Assembly (NCBI RefSeq): GCF_016937515.1
Contig: NZ_JAFHKM010000002.1
Span: forward strand, 5,947,001-6,011,000
Direction of reading: 5' to 3'
DNA length: 64,000 nucleotides
Origin: Cohnella algarum
GTDB lineage: Bacteria > Bacillota > Bacilli > Paenibacillales > Paenibacillaceae
Part shown: piece after piece, positions 61,201-64,000 of the stretch
Numbering within the stretch: position 1 is the stretch's first letter
Layout of the letters: the number at the start of each line of letters is the position of its first letter
Notes under the pieces: generated by a model
What the model saw: only the letters and a program-made list of their open reading frames with translations
Databases searched by the model: none
What the model was told of the DNA's origin: nothing
Position numbers and translations under genes: made by a program

Positions 61201-64000
61201 CTCTGAGTGCCGCTTGCAGGGTTCCCCAAATCAAAAGCGACCGAGAAGTCCCCCGTATTCCGGCTGAACTGATTATTTGTCCAGTAACCGTTTTTGTTCT
61301 CGAACGAGATCGCCCGGCCGAACCGCTGAGACACGCCGAGAATTGAACTGGGCACGCTGCCGTCTGTAATCGGGGCGGAGGCCACCCATTGACCGTAAAA
61401 GTTGTACTTGTTATTTTCAACGAAAATGCCATCCGGAAGTCCGGCAGCGGTATGAATCCCCGAATAAGACCCTGCGTCGTACGGTATCCGATGTTTTTCG
61501 GCCCCTGTATCCCGGTCCAAGGCAATAAGGTTGTATTTTTGGGGATTACCGGGATCCATGACACCGACATAGACCGTATTGTTATGAATAAGGAGTTGAC
61601 CGTCCGAACTGCCATAATGAATTCTCCCGCCTACCTCCCCCCGAGCAAAGCTAAGATTGTTTCCTAAATATTTCGACCATACCAGTCCGAACGATTTGTT
61701 ATAAACGTAGAGTGAGCCCGTATAATCGGATCTTCTGGTTTCAATGTAGGTATACTTCTCGTCCTCCCGAATGGCGATGATGGCCTGGCCGGCCAATTGC
61801 GGAGGCGTTACCGTCTGGAAGGATGCGTTATTGTTTTGAAGCCCGGCAAAGGGAGCCTGATTCAAATTTTCTTCCAAACCTAACGAGTTAATCCCGTAGT
61901 AGTAGGTTGATCCCTGGAAAAAGTATCCGGCCTTCACTTGATTGTTCCGGTCATACAGCTGGTAAAACGGGAATTGAACGACTTGTCCAATGTTGCTGAG
62001 TTTAATGGTCGTCTTCGTCTTTAATATCCCGTTCTCCAGTTTCCAGTTGTTCTTGTTTCCGACCGCTCTCGTGTTCAGATTGACGAAGCGCCCGGTTGCG
62101 TAGAGATCCGACATGAGATAGGAAAACGTCTCGGGTGGATCCGTGATGCTGCCGCTCGTTTTCACGTCGATCGTCGGCGCCAGGTTTTTGATGTCGGCCG
62201 TCCGCTGCGCCTCCGGCTGCGAGTCCGAGTTTCCGCACTTGCCATAATCCTCGCAAACCGATTCGCGGAACAAATACTTGCCGACCCGCGTCGGCTTGAA
62301 CGCATAGGAATCCACATTGGCCGTCGAATACGTCTGCCAGGCGTCGTTATCGAAGCCGTCGTTATTCGCATCGTACTTGTACTGGAACACGCGGGAGACG
62401 ATCTTGTCGCCGTCCGGACTGTAGGCATTGCTTTTGACTGTCAGCGTTCCGAGCCGGGTTTCCTCCGGAGGCACCGAAAGCGTGACGATCGGAGGCTCGT
62501 CCGGAATGACCGTAATGTCATGCGTCGTCACGTCGGACCAGCGGCCTTCGTCGTCCTGAACCTTTAGCGTCACCGTTTCCGTGCCGGGAACTGGGTACTT
62601 ATCTTGCTTGTTGGTCCAAACATAGTCCACAATGTCCCTGCCGATCGGACTGTAGGATCGGCTGCCGTCAATCGGAGAAGGCAGCGGTCGATTCTCTTTC
62701 ACGACCGTCGGTGCATCGATAATCGCGATTGGCTTCGGATCGATGACATTCAGCGTGGCCGAAGCCGTCGCCCGTTCGCCGTGCGAGTCCTCAACTGTCA
62801 CGTACACCGTATGGGAGCCGATTCGATTCGCCGTGATGCCGCTAAACGATGAACTGGTTAAATTCATATTGTACTGCGAAGGCAGGCCGGCGAGCCATTC
62901 GGTGCTTTTCGTGAAGTCCCATCCGACAACCTCTACCCAATCGTCCGGATAGTCCGGATCGCTGATCGACGTGATTTGGAGACTGACCACATCTCCCACA
63001 TTTGCGTTTGGTTTGGACCAAGCGGCTTGAACAACCGGAGGGTGATTCACGTCCGGTTCCGGCGTCCCCCCGCCGCCCGAACTTTCATAGAAAAAGGTGA
63101 CCCAGGATTCGGCCGATCCATCGTACAGATTAACGGTGATCGACCCTTTGATGTTATTGAGCGCGTCCGAATACCCGTTTCGACTTTGGTTCCGACCGAG
63201 CAAGGTTCCGTGCGAATTATTTGGGCTTATAGTTTCAGTTGCCGGGAGCGAATCGACGTAAATCGATTTTTCTTCTACCTTGCTGAAGCTGCCCGTTGAG
63301 CTTGTCCGAACCATGTGCCGGACATGAATCGTGCCCTCCACGTCATCCGGTGGCGGCGTCGGCGTAGGAGGCGGAGTGCTACCGCCACCTCCATTTGGTT
63401 TGTAATAAAGGTGTAGTACGTAAGAATTATAAGTTCCGTCGTACGTGAATGCTGGTGGATTGCCCGATACGGCATTAGACAAAGAGGGCGATTTGTCGTC
63501 TTGCATTGTTTTGTCGTAGCCAAAATACGTGTAATTCTCATGAGTGGGTGGCGTCTTGCCGCTATAGGTGTTTCCTCTCACCATGACTTGATCATAGTTT
63601 CCGAAAATCGAATCAAGGCTGTTTCCGTTCGTGTCCCAGTATTTCACAATAAACTTTGGCGTTACTTTGATCTTCAGGAGCATGGGGAAATAGACCGTCA
63701 ACGATTTCTTATTCGCCCCTACTTCGACATACTGCGGAGCAGCAGCGCCAATAACGGATGAATCGGTCAGTTTTAAGGTGAAGCTTACCGATGAAGTGTT
63801 CAAGCCTTGTTTGGACGATTCTATGATGCTGGCTCCATAGCTTGAGCTTATGTTTCTGTTATAGATCTCCCATGAATCTACACGGGATTGTTTCCATACA
63901 GCTTGCCAGTTAGGTGAAGTCGTATTGTAAAGTGCTCCTGTATAAGCAGAAACCTCGACATCCTCAACCAATTTGTTGTAAGGGAGATCAAAACTGTAAT
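58257..64000 (-). CDS. Giant extracellular multi-PKD/Ig-like protein (5' end outside window)
   Basis: At least 1913 residues; the frame is open to the window edge. Visible order (counting from the window edge): about 1-200 unknown; Pro/Gly linker GGGSTPPPTPTPPPDD (about 205-220); MucBP-like beta repeat; from about 320 a string of PKD/Ig-like modules (SYSPDGDKIVSR, SDPQDGPRENL, GDADGDPQTQYQ, DDPDRDPLAITY); a central about 400-residue region with PQQ/propeller-like strands (IALDRDTGAEKHR); a laminin-G-like stretch (NYYSIEFEDGQLRVKKT); more PKD modules to the end. No LPXTG, S-layer or choline-binding anchor at the C-terminus. Probably secreted. Binding target unknown. Confidence 0.85.
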   Translation of the reverse strand, partial: YSFDLPYNKLVEDVEVSAYTGALYNTTSPNWQAVWKQSRVDSWEIYNRNISSSYGASIIESSKQGLNTSSVSFTLKLTDSSVIGAAAPQYVEVGANKKSLTVYFPMLLKIKVTPKFIVKYWDTNGNSLDSIFGNYDQVMVRGNTYSGKTPPTHENYTYFGYDKTMQDDKSPSLSNAVSGNPPAFTYDGTYNSYVLHLYYKPNGGGGSTPPPTPTPPPDDVEGTIHVRHMVRTSSTGSFSKVEEKSIYVDSLPATETISPNNSHGTLLGRNQSRNGYSDALNNIKGSITVNLYDGSAESWVTFFYESSGGGGTPEPDVNHPPVVQAAWSKPNANVGDVVSLQITSISDPDYPDDWVEVVGWDFTKSTEWLAGLPSQYNMNLTSSSFSGITANRIGSHTVYVTVEDSHGERATASATLNVIDPKPIAIIDAPTVVKENRPLPSPIDGSRSYSPIGRDIVDYVWTNKQDKYPVPGTETVTLKVQDDEGRWSDVTTHDITVIPDEPPIVTLSVPPEETRLGTLTVKSNAYSPDGDKIVSRVFQYKYDANNDGFDNDAWQTYSTANVDSYAFKPTRVGKYLFRESVCEDYGKCGNSDSQPEAQRTADIKNLAPTIDVKTSGSITDPPETFSYLMSDLYATGRFVNLNTRAVGNKNNWKLENGILKTKTTIKLSNIGQVVQFPFYQLYDRNNQVKAGYFFQGSTYYYGINSLGLEENLNQAPFAGLQNNNASFQTVTPPQLAGQAIIAIREDEKYTYIETRRSDYTGSLYVYNKSFGLVWSKYLGNNLSFARGEVGGRIHYGSSDGQLLIHNNTVYVGVMDPGNPQKYNLIALDRDTGAEKHRIPYDAGSYSGIHTAAGLPDGIFVENNKYNFYGQWVASAPITDGSVPSSILGVSQRFGRAISFENKNGYWTNNQFSRNTGDFSVAFDLGNPASGTQSNSPYTFLGFDAEGTSYGIHNHYGSYSIQRHTLSGMAFKTPLSIPDNSGIVEILGKDSAHRIWISTQNSSRNPVVHVYNADGQLLQSLYPFGNLFQGSVDKMFIGSDNVVTLFGMYYNGSGYQVHYASYNSDTFGVMASGATPTLQYMPAYIYPHDDQSFLIEQRGDASGHQLYLLRTSGSLSKPKLFEAGEPTPDIAIGASVPVGNTVRANFMPNNATGKGVGYLYRVQDDYNYYSIEFEDGQLRVKKTVGGSAHTVFSKAYPIVSGNTYEVMMIPTGSGFDVYINKLWQANITETGWPTGRFGVISRGHEDVSFISAGFYAGRNQTGTIEGVVLVGETITYDVIYNDPEGDPRLTAFESWRYSHNPYVFLQPIGIWSGNGQSFANPVASFAWPGEYTFTFKTKDDPHPEHRYPDNAFDAYRKESNEVTGKIRVHRAPIADQDVILNPDHTISYVDRSYDPDRYDPSNGQYSTENTGINYAATRGVIERKYRYRNANSMTYVYAQPHRLTAGSYIVELSVKDEYGAWSDWDSDLIVASGSPVLPPNPGFTVDPVVGYRGTPFLINSTASDPQDGPRENLAHQYWIKNLAGGSETLQSDSRTYWTKVFNTMGTFQIRQVIINSYGLYGEATNNVSVVNRKPSANVIEPASTNANNPTVYDILRPTFHWTYGDADGDPQTQYQLQVIRSNSGGVVALDTGARAGGVPSWVPTADLPEETLLYVQVRVHDGYDWSDWSAPKYFFIDTNKPPTGDFSWNPTLIYEGDTVAFRTAVDDPDRDPLAITYSIAPPAGPAQVFDYHWTYPYPTTGPTLRMETVGVWTIKLVVSDGKEFVTATKTLSVLPLEIAGRVSHTEEWEANRLNYNAKHPDAQRPADWFWAGEAFVLDAVVTDTGASATKPVRVTADAGSGLKKELSGTNPPRLSLWNGTLRSEDAGFPLVDLEEGEYTFTFAVTYSNGVVKTDRATIRIVDTVDHYVQVHRVR

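Overview
The window is about 64 kb of moderately GC-rich, low-GC-Gram-positive (Bacillota) chromosome. It most resembles Paenibacillus or Cohnella: Shine-Dalgarno sites are strong (AGGAGG types), sporulation genes are present (spoVB, cotH, a SpoIID-family gene), and gene order from about 22 kb to 57 kb follows the Bacillus relA/apt/secDF/ruv neighbourhood. No rRNA, tRNA, prophage or CRISPR array was seen.

Layout. 0-7 kb: the 3' end of cimA, a ResA-type thioredoxin, an MFS exporter with a frameshift, a JAMM protease, then a leftward amtB - GlnD-like nucleotidyltransferase - DnaQ-like exonuclease cluster. 7-16 kb: MerR regulator and membrane zinc protease, a GltC-like LysR, rhomboid protease, tpx, a structured RNA that may be 6S RNA, a DUF624 gene, the DEAD-box helicase cshA, YitT, DUF3906 and pfkA. 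16-25 kb: a tetraprenyl-beta-curcumene synthase homologue (ytpB), two overlapping transporter genes (MATE-like and MFS), a CNNM/CorC membrane protein, rarA, cotH and a small Asn/Arg/Gly-rich protein. 25-33 kb: tcdA, aspS, hisS with a T-box leader, a candidate 58-residue protein, dtd, relA. 33-40.4 kb: a MacAB-like efflux operon with its two-component system; it sits where apt and relA are neighbours in Bacillus, and its response regulator is split by an ISNCY/IS1202-type insertion sequence with a 17-bp target duplication. 40.7-57.7 kb: apt, recJ, a CDF transporter, secF, secD, comN, spoVB, a DUF421 gene, yrzE-like, yajC, tgt, queA, a SpoIID-family gene, ruvB, ruvA, ruvC. 57.7-64 kb: a patch of palindromic repeats and a giant multi-PKD extracellular protein running off the right edge.

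A striking global feature is that six genes (MFS, DUF624, YitT, MATE-like, efflux adaptor, recJ) are each broken by the loss of one base in a run of four or five G or C. Adding one G or C restores the full protein in every case, and in one case it recreates an ATGA stop/start overlap. Homopolymer errors in the assembly are the simplest explanation, so these six are annotated as spanning CDS with a frameshift.

Other points worth attention: three TTCATC-like boxes in exact 11-bp phase upstream of the efflux operon (candidate operator of the split regulator); a 10-bp hairpin between the Shine-Dalgarno and a TTG start of the CorC gene that would fold the two into proper spacing; a family of TTGGATAAAATCCA-like palindromes; and the amtB-linked GlnD-like enzyme and nuclease. 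I did not find a clearly new multigene system; those items are the best leads.
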